The notes: generated by a model not told the origin, from the letters alone. Positions 35,750-45,016 are shown, counted from the stretch's first letter. The stretch: DNA of 64,000 nucleotides from Bradyrhizobium sp. MOS003 (GCF_003020125.1 NZ_PYFW01000013.1:28911-92910); one strand, 5' to 3'. Made by a program: numbers and translations.

Positions 35750-36408
35750 GCGCGGCCGATGCCTCCATCCTGCTGGTCGACGACCATTCGGTGGTCCGCG
35801 AGGGCTATCGCTCCGTGCTGCAGAAGCAGCCCGGCCTGCGCGTCATCGCCGAGGCCGCCGACGGCGCGGAGGCCTATCGTCTCTACAAATCCGAGACACC
35901 GGACCTCGTCATCATGGACCTCAGCATGCCCGGCATCGGCGGCATCGAGGCCATCAGGCGGATCAGGCAGTGGGACAAGGGCGCGCGAATCCTGATCTTC
36001 ACCATGCACCAGAACGCGGGCTTCGCCGTGCAGGCGATCCGCGCCGGCGCCAGGGGTTACGTCACCAAGACAAGCCCGCCGGAAACGCTGGTGCGCGCCG
36101 TGATGGACGTGCTCGCCGGCAAGATCGCCATCAGCCCCGACATCGACCACGAGCTGGCGCTGAGCCGGCTCGGCGGCGAGAGCTCGGCCGCCGACGTCCT
36201 CACCGCCCGCGAGTTCGAGGTGCTGCGGCTGCTGCTCGCCGAGAAGACCACCGACGAGATCGCGGAGACGCTGCACGTCAGCCCGAAGACGGTGGCGAAC
36301 CTGCATTCCCTGATCAAGGACAAGCTCGGCGTCGGCTCCGACATCGAGCTGGTCCGCCTCGCGCTGCGCCAGGGACTGTTGACGGAGCCCGATCTCGGCA
36401 AGGCCTGA
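35746..36408 (+). CDS. LuxR/NarL family response regulator
   Basis: A 220-residue regulator. The receiver has Asp58 in LVIMDLSMPG, a switch Thr/Lys in the second half and KTSPPETL at the end. The C-terminal LuxR helix-turn-helix is LTAREFEVLRLLLAEKTTDEI then LHVSPKTVANLHSLIKDKLG. Translation is coupled to the kinase by a four-base overlap, so they form a cognate pair. Targets are unknown; the divergent exported protein gene is the first candidate. Confidence 0.93.
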   Translation: MSAADASILLVDDHSVVREGYRSVLQKQPGLRVIAEAADGAEAYRLYKSETPDLVIMDLSMPGIGGIEAIRRIRQWDKGARILIFTMHQNAGFAVQAIRAGARGYVTKTSPPETLVRAVMDVLAGKIAISPDIDHELALSRLGGESSAADVLTAREFEVLRLLLAEKTTDEIAETLHVSPKTVANLHSLIKDKLGVGSDIELVRLALRQGLLTEPDLGKA

Positions 36409-36437
36409 TCGCTCAGGCGACGCCGCATCGCCACGGA

Positions 36438-37421
36438 TCATTCGCGCGCGATCACCTGGTCCAGCCAGGCGCAGTTGAGCGGCGGCACGCGGGGATCGGC
36501 GACGCGCACGCCGCGCGCTGCCGCATCGAGCCGCATGTCGCGCAGGCGCTTGCGCTGCTCTTCCGGCATATGAAGCCGCTCGTGCCCCCACAGCGACGGC
36601 CCGTCGAACGTCTCATGCGCTTGCCAGGTCTCGGGATCGATCACGCGCGCGCCCCAGCCATATTCGATGAAGAACCCTGACGGGGTGTTCACGTAAAACG
36701 AGGTCATGTGGTCGTTGGTGTGCCGGCCCAGCGTATAGGCGATACGGCCCTCGTCCAGCTGCGCAAGGTCGTAGCCTTGGCCGACATCGTCGAGGCTGCC
36801 GAGCTCGACCATGAAGTGATGCATCGCCTTCCGCCCCGAGCCGACCATTGCAAAGCTGTGGTGGCGGCCGTTGACGTGGAAGAAGTAAAGCCCATAAGGC
36901 TTCAGCCCAAAATCCGAGACGTGGAAGCCGAGCACGTCGCGATAGAACGGCAACAGCGGCTCGACATCCTCGACATTGAGCACGACATGCCCCATGCCAA
37001 GCGCCCCGGTACGAAAGCCCGAGATCGGCCGGCCCGGCTGGAATGGCTCGCTCGCAAGCTCCGGTTTGCAGAAGGCCTCGAGCCGGTTGCCGGCGGGGTC
37101 AGTGAACGCGATCAGCTCGGCGACATGCCGCTCGTCGGCGAGCGCGCGCGAACCGCGCGTCGCCTTGACGCCATGACTTTCCAGCCGCGCGGCCAGTTGG
37201 TCCAGTGCGGTCAAGGACGGCACTTCCCATCCCATCACCGAAAGGCCGGCGTCGCTGCTGCCGTCGACGATCAGCCGCTGCTTGCGATCGTCCATGCGAA
37301 AGGCGCGCATCTTGCCGCCGCGATCGACCTGTTGCATGCCGAGCAGCCCTGTCGCCATCCGGCCCCACTGGTCGAGCTGCGATGAGTTGATCCCGATATA
37401 ACCGAGCGCGGTGATTTCCAT
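36438..37421 (-). CDS. Extradiol (vicinal oxygen chelate) ring-cleavage dioxygenase
   Basis: A 327-residue two-domain type I extradiol dioxygenase. The C-terminal domain carries the iron ligands His145 (MGHVVLNV), His201 or 202 (MHHFMVEL) and Glu253 (FFIEYGWG), with active-site His238 and Tyr243 nearby (HMTSFYVNTPSG). This layout matches 2,3-dihydroxybiphenyl 1,2-dioxygenase and related enzymes that open a catechol ring beside the hydroxyls. It is divergent from an IclR regulator. Together with the MhpA-like hydroxylase and hydrolase further on it outlines a meta-cleavage pathway. The ring substrate is unknown. Confidence 0.9.
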   Translation of the reverse strand: MEITALGYIGINSSQLDQWGRMATGLLGMQQVDRGGKMRAFRMDDRKQRLIVDGSSDAGLSVMGWEVPSLTALDQLAARLESHGVKATRGSRALADERHVAELIAFTDPAGNRLEAFCKPELASEPFQPGRPISGFRTGALGMGHVVLNVEDVEPLLPFYRDVLGFHVSDFGLKPYGLYFFHVNGRHHSFAMVGSGRKAMHHFMVELGSLDDVGQGYDLAQLDEGRIAYTLGRHTNDHMTSFYVNTPSGFFIEYGWGARVIDPETWQAHETFDGPSLWGHERLHMPEEQRKRLRDMRLDAAARGVRVADPRVPPLNCAWLDQVIARE

Positions 37422-37565
37422 CGAATTCCTCCCGAAGGCATCGCGTGTGCCGCAATGCGGCGAACTTGATACCGGCCGCGCACGATCTTAACGTGGCGCT
37501 CCGCAATCGCTTCGCGTTCGCAACGATAATCGCGAGACTGTGCGCCACAAGGGAGGAAATGCGAA

Positions 37566-38357
37566 GTGTCCAAGGAGCGGACGGACAAGGCTGTCCCCCG
37601 GCAGTCGGAAGGCGTCCGCGCTTTCAAGCGCGGGCTTGACGTGCTGCGGGAGGTCAACCGCTCGGGCGGCATCCGTGCCGGCGACGTCGCCCGCGCGCTC
37701 GACCTGCCCCGCCCCACCGTCTACCGCCTGCTCGAAACGCTGGAGGAACTCGGCTATATCGCCCGCAGTGCCAGCGACGACCGCTTTCGCGTCACCCGGC
37801 GCGCGCTGAGCCTCGGCGACGGCTACGATCCCGGCGTGGTGATCTGCCAGGCGGCGGCGCCCTATCTCGCCGAGCTCAGCAGGACCCTGGTCTGGCCGGT
37901 CGATCTCTCCACCTACGAGAACGCGGCGATGGTCGTGCAGGAGACCACGCATTCGCGTAGCCCGCTCTCGATTGACCGCGGCATGATCGGCAAACGCCTG
38001 CCGATGCTGCGGACCTCAGCGGGCCGCGCCTATCTCGCCGCCTGCCCCGCCCACGAGCGCGAACTGATCCTCAATCATTTGCGCCGCATCGACGAGGCCG
38101 ACGACCGCCCCTTTCTCGAAGAAGCCCGCCTCGGCCGCATGATCGCCGAGACACAGGCCCGCGGCTATGCGATCCGCAGCGAGGGCGAATTCAATCCCAA
38201 GACGGCGTCGATCGCCGTGCCCATCGTGCGGAACGATGCCGTGTTCGGCTGCATCTCCATCATCTGGATCCGCTCGGCGCTGGGAATCGAAGAGGCCGTC
38301 GCCACCTTCGTCGAGCCGATCCGCAGCGCCGCGGCAACCATCGACGTTGGGAGCTGA
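37566..38357 (+). CDS. IclR family regulator (MhpR-like)
   Basis: A 263-residue regulator. The IclR winged helix lies at about 18-80 (RAFKRGLDVLREVNRSGGI and RPTVYRLLETLEELGYI), followed by the GAF-like effector domain with FNPKTASIAVPI. The pattern matches MhpR, activator of 3-(3-hydroxyphenyl)propionate degradation. GTG at 37566 lies behind GGGAGGAAA. It is divergent from the extradiol dioxygenase gene and surrounded by aromatic degradation genes, in agreement with that role. Confidence 0.9.
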   Translation: MSKERTDKAVPRQSEGVRAFKRGLDVLREVNRSGGIRAGDVARALDLPRPTVYRLLETLEELGYIARSASDDRFRVTRRALSLGDGYDPGVVICQAAAPYLAELSRTLVWPVDLSTYENAAMVVQETTHSRSPLSIDRGMIGKRLPMLRTSAGRAYLAACPAHERELILNHLRRIDEADDRPFLEEARLGRMIAETQARGYAIRSEGEFNPKTASIAVPIVRNDAVFGCISIIWIRSALGIEEAVATFVEPIRSAAATIDVGS

Positions 38358-38408
38358 ATTGGCGCCTCACCTCTGGCCTGGGGTATCGACGATCGCGACC
38401 GGCGTTAG

Positions 38409-39593
38409 CTACGCGCGCACAAGCTGGACCGGTAACGAAGCCAGACCACGCAACACGTTGTTCATGGCGAGCACGGGCTCGCCGATCCGAAAACCGGCGA
38501 CGCGTTCCACGAGAACCTCCAGCAGCGCCGTCATCTCCAGCCGGGCCAGATGCAGGCCTGCGCACATATGCGCGCCGTTGCCGAATCCGAGATGATCGTT
38601 GGCGCGGCGCTTCACGTCGAATTGCTCGGGATCCAGCCATTTTCGCTCGTCGCGGTTGGCTGACGCGTAGAGCAGCAGCACCCGGCTGTCGCGCGGGACG
38701 GCCAGATCTCCGATCGTCGCATCGGCCGCGAGGTGCCGTGTGAACCCGCGGACCGGCGATTCCAGCCGCAATGCCTCGTTGATCGCGTTGGGGATCAGGG
38801 CTGGATCGTTGCGGACGAGATCCCATTGCGCGGGATGGCGGCCGAACAGCAGGATGAGGTTGGCCGTTGCGAAGATCGTCGTATCCAGACTTGGTCCGAG
38901 ATAATCCCGCATCAGGACCGGACAGCGTTCAGCTTCGACCTCGCCCCGATCCGCCGCTGCAAAGACCCGGTCGCCCCAGCTGCCGGGCCGCAGACGGGTC
39001 CTGATCTCCTCTCCGCCGAGATAGGCACGCATTTCCTGAACGTCTTTCAGCGCAGCGCACGCCCGTGCGTTCATGCCACCCAGCACGTTGAAGGTCGCCG
39101 CAGCCCATCGCAACATGCTGCTGCGGCCGTAATCCTCCAGCCCGACGAGCTTTGAAACGATCGTCAGGGGCAGGTGCTGAGCCAGATCGGTGACCGCATC
39201 GAACTCGCCGCGGGCGACGAGATCATCGATCAGCAGGCGGGCCTCCGCCCTGATCTGCTGTGCGATGTCCTCCAGCGCCCGCGGCAGCAAGGGCGCCGCG
39301 ATGATGGCACGCAACCGATCATGCAGAGGCGCATCGCTCGCCAGCGTCGTTCCGCGCGAGATCTCGTTGACATGATCGTTCGCCGCAACCCCTTGGCCCG
39401 ACGAGAACAATGCTGGATTCCGCAGCGCTGCCCGGACGTCGTCGAAGCGGGCGACCACATGGAGCCCGTTTCGCGGTAACCAGACCACGGCACCCAGTTC
39501 GCGCAGAGCACGATAATGCGGATATGGGTCATGCAAGACCTCATCGCTGTAGAGATCGACGTCATAGACCGGTTGCCCGGGAACGGCCGGCAT
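38409..39593 (-). CDS. Cytochrome P450
   Basis: A 394-residue soluble bacterial P450. The haem loop is FGNGAHMCAGLHLA with the axial Cys344. The K-helix motif appears as EALRLES, and the I-helix as GPSLDTTIFATANL. Conserved ETR-loop residues and the C-terminal half fit class I bacterial P450s that draw electrons from a ferredoxin. No ferredoxin or reductase gene is adjacent. It lies convergent to the IclR gene and 45 bases downstream of a binding protein gene on its own strand, so it is likely transcribed with it. Confidence 0.93.
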   Translation of the reverse strand: MPAVPGQPVYDVDLYSDEVLHDPYPHYRALRELGAVVWLPRNGLHVVARFDDVRAALRNPALFSSGQGVAANDHVNEISRGTTLASDAPLHDRLRAIIAAPLLPRALEDIAQQIRAEARLLIDDLVARGEFDAVTDLAQHLPLTIVSKLVGLEDYGRSSMLRWAAATFNVLGGMNARACAALKDVQEMRAYLGGEEIRTRLRPGSWGDRVFAAADRGEVEAERCPVLMRDYLGPSLDTTIFATANLILLFGRHPAQWDLVRNDPALIPNAINEALRLESPVRGFTRHLAADATIGDLAVPRDSRVLLLYASANRDERKWLDPEQFDVKRRANDHLGFGNGAHMCAGLHLARLEMTALLEVLVERVAGFRIGEPVLAMNNVLRGLASLPVQLVRA

Positions 39594-39638
39594 CCTCTAT
39601 CCTCCCTGATCATCCAAGAGCACGCCCCCGGGCATGCC

Positions 39639-40787
39639 TCAGTGCACCGCCACCCATTCGCCCTTCTCGAGCCGACCGAGCGTCAACGCGCTCTGGTCGA
39701 GGCCGGTGTGGTCGTTGGCACCGTAATTGTAGACGCCACGCGAGCCCGCTACGCCCTTGAGCCCTTCGATGGCACTGCGGAGCCCTTCGCGGAATTCGGC
39801 GGTCCCGGGCTCTCCCGCCTTGAGCGCCGTAGGTGCGGCGCGCTCGATCAGGAGCAACGCATCATAGGCGGAGCCCGCAAAGATGTTGCGGCTTCCCGGG
39901 CCGAACTTGGCCTCGTAGCGCCGAATGAATTCCATGGCAGCCTGCTTGGCGGGATGCTCATCCGGCAACGAGGCCGCCCCCACCGCCGGGCTCAGCGGCA
40001 CAAAGATCCCGTCGCCCTGAGCGCCGGTCAGCTTGCGAAAATCGCCGAAGGTCGCACCGAGCGTGCCGTACACCTTGCCTTCATATCCCTTTTCGCGAAG
40101 TTGAAGCAGCGGCAGCGCCGCGGGCGCGCCGGAGGCGGCAATGAGAACGGCGTCGGGATTGGCGGCGACGATCTTGAGCACCTGCCCGCTGACCGTGGTG
40201 TCGGTGCGTGCATATTTCTCGTCGGCAACCAGCTTGATGCCATTGGCCGCAGACATGTCCGCGCCGATCTTGCTCCAGGCATCGCCGTAGGAATCGCCGA
40301 AGCCGATCAGGGCGAGCGTCTTGACGCCGTTCTTCTTCATGTGGGCGAACAACGGTGTCGCTTCGTGATCGTCGTTGGTGGTCGTCTTGAAGATCCAGCG
40401 CTTGCGCGCATCGACCGGCGCGACCAGCGCGTTGACGGGCGCCAGGGTGATGACAGGAAGGCGGTATTCGACCGCCGGATCGATCACGGCAAAGGACCCT
40501 GGCGTCGTGGTCGGACCGACGAGGATGTCGATCTGGCTGCCCTGGAACAATTTCCGCAGCGCCGCGACCGCCGCGGTGCTGTCCGAGGCCTCGTCGAGAA
40601 ACAGATAGTTGATCTTGTGGCCCGCAATTTCGGTTGCGCCAAAGCTGGTCCCGTTGCGCTCGGCATTGCCGATCGCCGCGGCCGGGCCGGTGGCAGACAG
40701 CAGAATTCCAACATTGATGTCCGCGGCCCGAGCCGGCGTCACCAACAGTTGGATGGCAAGACAGGCCGCTCCCGCGTATCTCAGCAT
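39639..40787 (-). CDS. ABC transporter substrate-binding protein (branched-chain amino acid type)
   Basis: A 382-residue periplasmic binding protein with a signal peptide (YAGAACLAIQLLVTPARA). ADINVGILLSATGPAAAIGN is the Peripla_BP_6 N-terminus, and the two-lobed fold continues to the end. The start at 40787 follows GGAGGAACG. No ABC permease or ATPase is nearby. Such orphan binding proteins next to aromatic catabolism genes often capture aromatic acids. It diverges from the MhpA-like hydroxylase gene. Confidence 0.9.
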   Translation of the reverse strand: MLRYAGAACLAIQLLVTPARAADINVGILLSATGPAAAIGNAERNGTSFGATEIAGHKINYLFLDEASDSTAAVAALRKLFQGSQIDILVGPTTTPGSFAVIDPAVEYRLPVITLAPVNALVAPVDARKRWIFKTTTNDDHEATPLFAHMKKNGVKTLALIGFGDSYGDAWSKIGADMSAANGIKLVADEKYARTDTTVSGQVLKIVAANPDAVLIAASGAPAALPLLQLREKGYEGKVYGTLGATFGDFRKLTGAQGDGIFVPLSPAVGAASLPDEHPAKQAAMEFIRRYEAKFGPGSRNIFAGSAYDALLLIERAAPTALKAGEPGTAEFREGLRSAIEGLKGVAGSRGVYNYGANDHTGLDQSALTLGRLEKGEWVAVH

Positions 40788-40886
40788 TGTCGTTCCTCCG
40801 CGGCTGCCTCGATCGGCAACCTGCACTTTTTTTCCTGCCGCTAGGTAGCCGGGCCGGACCTGTTCAAGACAGCCCAATTGCCGAAA

Positions 40887-40939
40887 TGTCCGGCTGGCGG
40901 ACAGGGTCTATTCGCGGCTCGCCGTCCGCAGGGCGGACA
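40887..40939. promoter_or_regulatory. Two GTCCG-N5-CGGAC dyads upstream of the hydroxylase gene
   Basis: TGTCCGGCTGGCGGACA at 40887-40903 and GTCCGCAGGGCGGACA at 40924-40939 share the dyad GTCCG-N5-CGGAC, and their centres are 36 bases apart. They lie between the divergent binding protein and hydroxylase genes. Paired identical dyads suggest a regulator site, with the MhpR-like IclR protein the obvious candidate. Confidence 0.5.
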
Positions 40940-40991
40940 CTTGCCGCGGCGGCGTTGCTACTGCGGCGCGGCTCGGGGAAGAGATACCCCC

Positions 40992-42500
40992 ATGCAAGAT
41001 AAATCCGTCCCTGAAGATTATGACGTCGTGATCGTCGGCCGTGGCCCGGTCGGCGCCACGCTCGCCAATTTGCTCGGCCTTTGCGGCGTTCGCACGCTGG
41101 TCCTGGAGCGCGAAGCGCGGACCTATCATTTGCCGCGTGCCGTGCATTTCGACGACGAATGCATGCGCGTGTTCCAGACCATCGGTCTCGCCGAAGCGAT
41201 CCTGCCGCAGACGATTCTCAGCCCCGGCATGCTGTTTCTGGATGCCGACGGCAAGATGCTGCTGGACTGGTCGCGGCCGCAAACCCCGACGCCGATGGGC
41301 TGGAATCTCAGCTATCGCTTTCACCAGCCCGATCTGGAGGACGTGCTGATCGGCGGTCTGGCCCGCTTTGCCCACGTCACCTTGCGGAGCCGCTGCGACG
41401 TGTTCGCGCTCGACCAGGACGAGCACGGCGTGCGCGTCCGCTACGAGGATCTGTCCAACGGAAAGCTCTGCGAGGTTCGCGCCGGCTATGTCGTCGGCTG
41501 CGACGGCGCGCGCTCTCTGGTTCGCCGCTTCATCGGCTCCGGCATGGACGATCTGGGGTTCCACGAGCGCTGGCTGGTGATCGACGTGCTGCTCAAGCGC
41601 ACGCGCGAGGACCTCGGCGACTACAGCATCCAGCATTGCGACCCCGCCCGGCCCGCGACTTACGTGCGCGGCACCGGAACGCGGCGGCGCTGGGAGATCA
41701 CGGTGCTACCGCAGGAGGAGTCCCAGGACGTTGCCCAGCCGGCGAAAGTCTGGGCGCTGCTGTCGCGCTGGATCACGCCTGATGATGCCGAACTGGAACG
41801 CGCCGCGGTCTACACGTTTCATTCGGTCATCGCACAAAAATGGCGCAACGGCCGATTGCTGCTGGCCGGCGATTCCGCGCACCAGACCCCGCCCTTCCTC
41901 GGCCAGGGCATGTGCGCCGGCATCCGCGATGCCGCCAACCTCGCCTGGAAGCTCGCCGCAATCATTCAGGGCGGCGCCGCGCCCGATCTGCTCGACACCT
42001 ACCAGAGCGAGCGCCAGCCTCATGTACGCGAATTCATCGAGCTCGCCATCCGTCTGGGCGGCATCATCAACACAAGGGCGATCGAGGCCGGCCTTGCCGT
42101 GGGTGAAGCGCGTCCGAATGCGCCGGCCAAGCTAGAAGTGAAAAAGCCCCTGCTCGGCCCTGGACTGGCGCTGTCGGATCTGCCGCTGTCTCGCCATCTC
42201 GCTCCTCAATTCGTGCTCGGCAATGGAGAGCGCAGCGACGACCGCACCGGCTACCGTCCCGTGCTGCTCGTCGAGACCACGGCCGCCCTGCCGCCGCGCC
42301 CCGCTCTGGCGCGGGCCGGAATCGAGATCCTCACCGCCGACGATGCGAAGGGCATCGGCGACTGGCTGCGCGAACACGGCATCATCGCCGCCCTAGTTGG
42401 TCCCGACCGCTACATCCGCGGCACCGCCCGCAACGAGATCGAGCTCGAACGACTCGCTGCCGCCACCATTTCCCCCAACCCCGTGCCGTCCGCGGCCTGA
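40992..42500 (+). CDS. FAD-dependent aromatic hydroxylase (MhpA-like)
   Basis: A 502-residue flavoprotein monooxygenase. The FAD-binding GRGPVGATLANLLG lies near residue 18, the DG motif in GCDGARSLVRR and the GD motif in LLLAGDSAHQTPPFLGQGM. The sequence resembles MhpA, 3-(3-hydroxyphenyl)propionate/3-hydroxycinnamate hydroxylase, which makes the catechol that an extradiol dioxygenase opens. The first glycine motif is GRG where GAG is usual. The ATG at 40992 gives the correct N-terminus. It leads an operon with the FAH-family hydrolase and a binding protein. Confidence 0.9.
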   Translation: MQDKSVPEDYDVVIVGRGPVGATLANLLGLCGVRTLVLEREARTYHLPRAVHFDDECMRVFQTIGLAEAILPQTILSPGMLFLDADGKMLLDWSRPQTPTPMGWNLSYRFHQPDLEDVLIGGLARFAHVTLRSRCDVFALDQDEHGVRVRYEDLSNGKLCEVRAGYVVGCDGARSLVRRFIGSGMDDLGFHERWLVIDVLLKRTREDLGDYSIQHCDPARPATYVRGTGTRRRWEITVLPQEESQDVAQPAKVWALLSRWITPDDAELERAAVYTFHSVIAQKWRNGRLLLAGDSAHQTPPFLGQGMCAGIRDAANLAWKLAAIIQGGAAPDLLDTYQSERQPHVREFIELAIRLGGIINTRAIEAGLAVGEARPNAPAKLEVKKPLLGPGLALSDLPLSRHLAPQFVLGNGERSDDRTGYRPVLLVETTAALPPRPALARAGIEILTADDAKGIGDWLREHGIIAALVGPDRYIRGTARNEIELERLAAATISPNPVPSAA

Positions 42501-42515
42501 TCCCAGGGATACCCC

Positions 42516-43367
42516 ATGAAACTGCTCTCTTTCATCGCCGACGGCCGCGCCTCCTTCGGCGCCGTCAAGGACAACGGTGTCGTCGATCTCGGCGCGCGCA
42601 TGGCGCCCTGCAACTCGCTGCGGCAGCTGCTCGAATCCGGTCGCCTCGCCGAGGCGGCGAAGCTGGTCGCATCCGCTGCGCCTGATCATCCGCTCGACAA
42701 GATCAGCTTCGCCCCCGTGATCCCCGATCCCGGCAAGATCATCTGCGTCGGCCTGAACTACCGCGACCATGTCGCCGAGACCGGACGCACCGTCACCGAG
42801 AAGCCGGCGCTGTTCGTGCGCTTTCCCTGCAGCCAGGTCGGCCATCTCCAGCCGATCGTGAAGCCGAAGGTGAGCGACGATTTCGATTATGAAGGCGAAC
42901 TCGCGCTGGTGATCGGCAAGCAAGGCCGGCACATCTCCGCGAGCCGCGCGCTCGATCACATCGCCGGCTATTCCTGCTACAATGAGGGCAGCATCCGCGA
43001 CTGGCAGCGGCATACCAGCCAGTTCCTGTCCGGCAAGACATTCGCGGAGAGCGGCAGCTTCGGCCCGTGGCTGGTGACGGCCGACGAAATTCCCGATCCG
43101 TCGAAGCTAAGCTTGCAGACTCGCCTGAACGGCACGGTGGTGCAGAACACCACCACCTACCTCCTGATCACCGCGATCCCCGAGCTGATCGCCTACATCT
43201 CCACGATCTGCCCGCTCGTCCCCGGCGACGTCATCGTCACGGGCACGCCTGGCGGCGTCGGCGCCAAGCGCACGCCGCCACTGTGGATGCGCCCCGGCGA
43301 CACCGTCGAGGTCGAAATTTCGGGCATCGGAACCTTGCGCAACAAGGTCATCGCCGAACCGGCCTGA
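42516..43367 (+). CDS. Fumarylacetoacetate hydrolase family protein
   Basis: A 283-residue FAH-family enzyme. CVGLNYRDHVAE opens the catalytic domain, and the metal ligands Glu126 and Glu128 lie in FDYEGELALVIG. The third ligand position, usually Asp in an ND(V/I) motif, appears as Glu157 in YNEGSIRDWQ. VTGTPGGVGAKRTPP is the C-terminal signature. Family members cleave or hydrate acyl-pyruvate-type products of meta-cleavage, which fits the neighbouring hydroxylase and extradiol dioxygenase. It begins 16 bases after the hydroxylase stop. Confidence 0.9.
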   Translation: MKLLSFIADGRASFGAVKDNGVVDLGARMAPCNSLRQLLESGRLAEAAKLVASAAPDHPLDKISFAPVIPDPGKIICVGLNYRDHVAETGRTVTEKPALFVRFPCSQVGHLQPIVKPKVSDDFDYEGELALVIGKQGRHISASRALDHIAGYSCYNEGSIRDWQRHTSQFLSGKTFAESGSFGPWLVTADEIPDPSKLSLQTRLNGTVVQNTTTYLLITAIPELIAYISTICPLVPGDVIVTGTPGGVGAKRTPPLWMRPGDTVEVEISGIGTLRNKVIAEPA

Positions 43368-43409
43368 CCAAATCCTCGAACGATCAAAACGACAAAACCG
43401 GGAAACGCC

Positions 43410-44615
43410 ATGCTCCGCACGACATCCACCGCCATCCTGCTGGTCACGCTGGCGCTCGCAGGCCCGCCTGCGCGCGCCGAGATCAAGGGCGATGCTATCC
43501 GCATCGGCGTCCTCACCGACATGAACGGTGTGTTCGCCACCGCCATGGGCCCGGGCTCGGTCGAGGCGGCGCGGATGGCCGCGGAGGAGTTCGCCGGCAA
43601 GATCAACGGCAAACCGATAGAGATTTTGCAGGCCGACCACCAGAACAAGCCGGATCTCGCGGCCTCGCTCGCCCGCAAATGGTTCAGCGAGGGTGTGCAG
43701 GCCATCGCCGACGGCGGCAGCTCCGGCGCCGCGCTCGCCGTGCAGGAGCTGGTGCGCGGCAACGGCAAGATCTTCCTCGTCTCCGGCGCCGGAGCCAACC
43801 AGCTCACCGACGAGGCGTGCGCTCCAACCAGCGTGCAATGGACCCAGGACGCCTATTCCACCGCGACCGCCGTGGTCTCCGGCATCATGCAGACCAGCAA
43901 GGAGCCATGGTTCTTCATCACCGGCGACTACGCCTTCGGCCATTCGATCGAAGCGACCGCCCGCGCCCGCATCGGCGAGCTCGGCGGCAAGGTCGCCGGC
44001 AGCGTCAAGGCGCAGCTCGGCACGCCCGATTACTCATCGTTCCTGCTTCAGGCGCAGTCCTCAGGCGCCAGGATTCTCGCCATCAACGTCGCCGGCGACA
44101 ACGCCACCGCGATCAAGCAGGCCGAGGAATTCGGCCTCGCCGAGCAGGGCATCAAGATCGTGCCGATGTCGTTCCAGAACGTCGATATCCATGCCGTCGG
44201 GTTGAAGGCGACCCGCGGCGACCTCATCGTCACCTCGTTCTTCGAGGACGTGTCGCCGGCCGCTCGAAAATTCTCCGACGCCTTCTATGCGCGCCGCAAG
44301 GCCATGCCCTCGCAGATCCAGGCCGGCGTCTATTCCGCCGTGCGCCATTATCTGCAGGCGATCAAGGACACCGATTCCGACGACAGCGCCGGCGTGATGG
44401 CCAGGATGAAGGCGACGCCGGTATCGGATGCCTACACACCCAACGGCCGCATCCGCGAGGACCAGCGCATGGTGCACGATCTCTATCTGGTGCAGGTCAA
44501 GACGCCCGAAGAATCCAAGGGCCCCTGGGATTTCGTCAAGCTGGTCGCGACCATCCCGCCCGATCAGGCCTTCCGTCCGCTCGACCGCAGCAAGTGCAGC
44601 CTTGTGGGGAAGTAG
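43410..44615 (+). CDS. ABC transporter substrate-binding protein (branched-chain amino acid type)
   Basis: A 401-residue periplasmic binding protein. The signal peptide ends at PPARA, and IRIGVLTDMNGVFATAMGPG begins a Peripla_BP_6 fold. GGSSGAALAVQELV and FFITGDYAFGHSIE are typical ligand-cleft segments. It closes the hydroxylase-hydrolase operon (42 bases after the hydrolase) and is the second binding protein in this aromatic cluster, again without membrane or ATPase subunits. It probably captures the pathway's substrate or a related acid for a shared transporter. Confidence 0.9.
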   Translation: MLRTTSTAILLVTLALAGPPARAEIKGDAIRIGVLTDMNGVFATAMGPGSVEAARMAAEEFAGKINGKPIEILQADHQNKPDLAASLARKWFSEGVQAIADGGSSGAALAVQELVRGNGKIFLVSGAGANQLTDEACAPTSVQWTQDAYSTATAVVSGIMQTSKEPWFFITGDYAFGHSIEATARARIGELGGKVAGSVKAQLGTPDYSSFLLQAQSSGARILAINVAGDNATAIKQAEEFGLAEQGIKIVPMSFQNVDIHAVGLKATRGDLIVTSFFEDVSPAARKFSDAFYARRKAMPSQIQAGVYSAVRHYLQAIKDTDSDDSAGVMARMKATPVSDAYTPNGRIREDQRMVHDLYLVQVKTPEESKGPWDFVKLVATIPPDQAFRPLDRSKCSLVGK

Positions 44616-45016
44616 TGCCAAGGCGTGAACTCGTGACTCCGGATCAAACGTTGTCCCCCATGCTGATAGGTATGACGTTTGAGTGCAACGCCGGGCGCAA
44701 AGGCTCGCCACGCCTCGCACGACGGGTCATTTCGAGCCCCCGCCTGCTTATCCTCTTCCAACGAAAGGCATCTTGGTTGCCGCGATCGTCATGAACATCA
44801 CGTTGGCATCGAGGAGGCGCGACCTATTCCTGACCCTGCTCCGGTAACAAGTGCAATTTTTCCTTGAGTGGCCAAAGCTATCTCAACACGACTATCGCGA
44901 TGCCCCATTGCTGCTGTGCGAGTTACGCCCAGCCTTCGGTGTACGAGACGCGCATTTCCGATCCGGAAATTGCCTAAGAGAACGTTCTTGATTTCCGGTG
45001 TTCTCGATGAGGAACC
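44616..45016. other. Intergenic region with a decayed SDR fragment
   Basis: These 401 bases lie between the convergent binding protein and alcohol dehydrogenase genes. Apart from the SDR relic at 44748-44875 described separately, I see no intact gene, RNA or strong hairpin. Base use is less GC-rich than in the neighbours, in line with non-coding, decaying DNA. Confidence 0.6.
44748..44875 (-). pseudogene. Relic of an SDR dehydrogenase with an internal deletion
   Basis: On the minus strand, TTG at 44875 opens a frame LATQGKIALVTGAGSGIGRA, a typical SDR N-terminus. About 20 codons later the frame breaks. The next frame reads LLDANVMFMTIAATKMPFVGRG and ends at TAA 44748-44750, which resembles the later SDR helix before the catalytic serine. 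Roughly 75 codons between these parts and the whole C-terminal half are missing. Confidence 0.6.
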
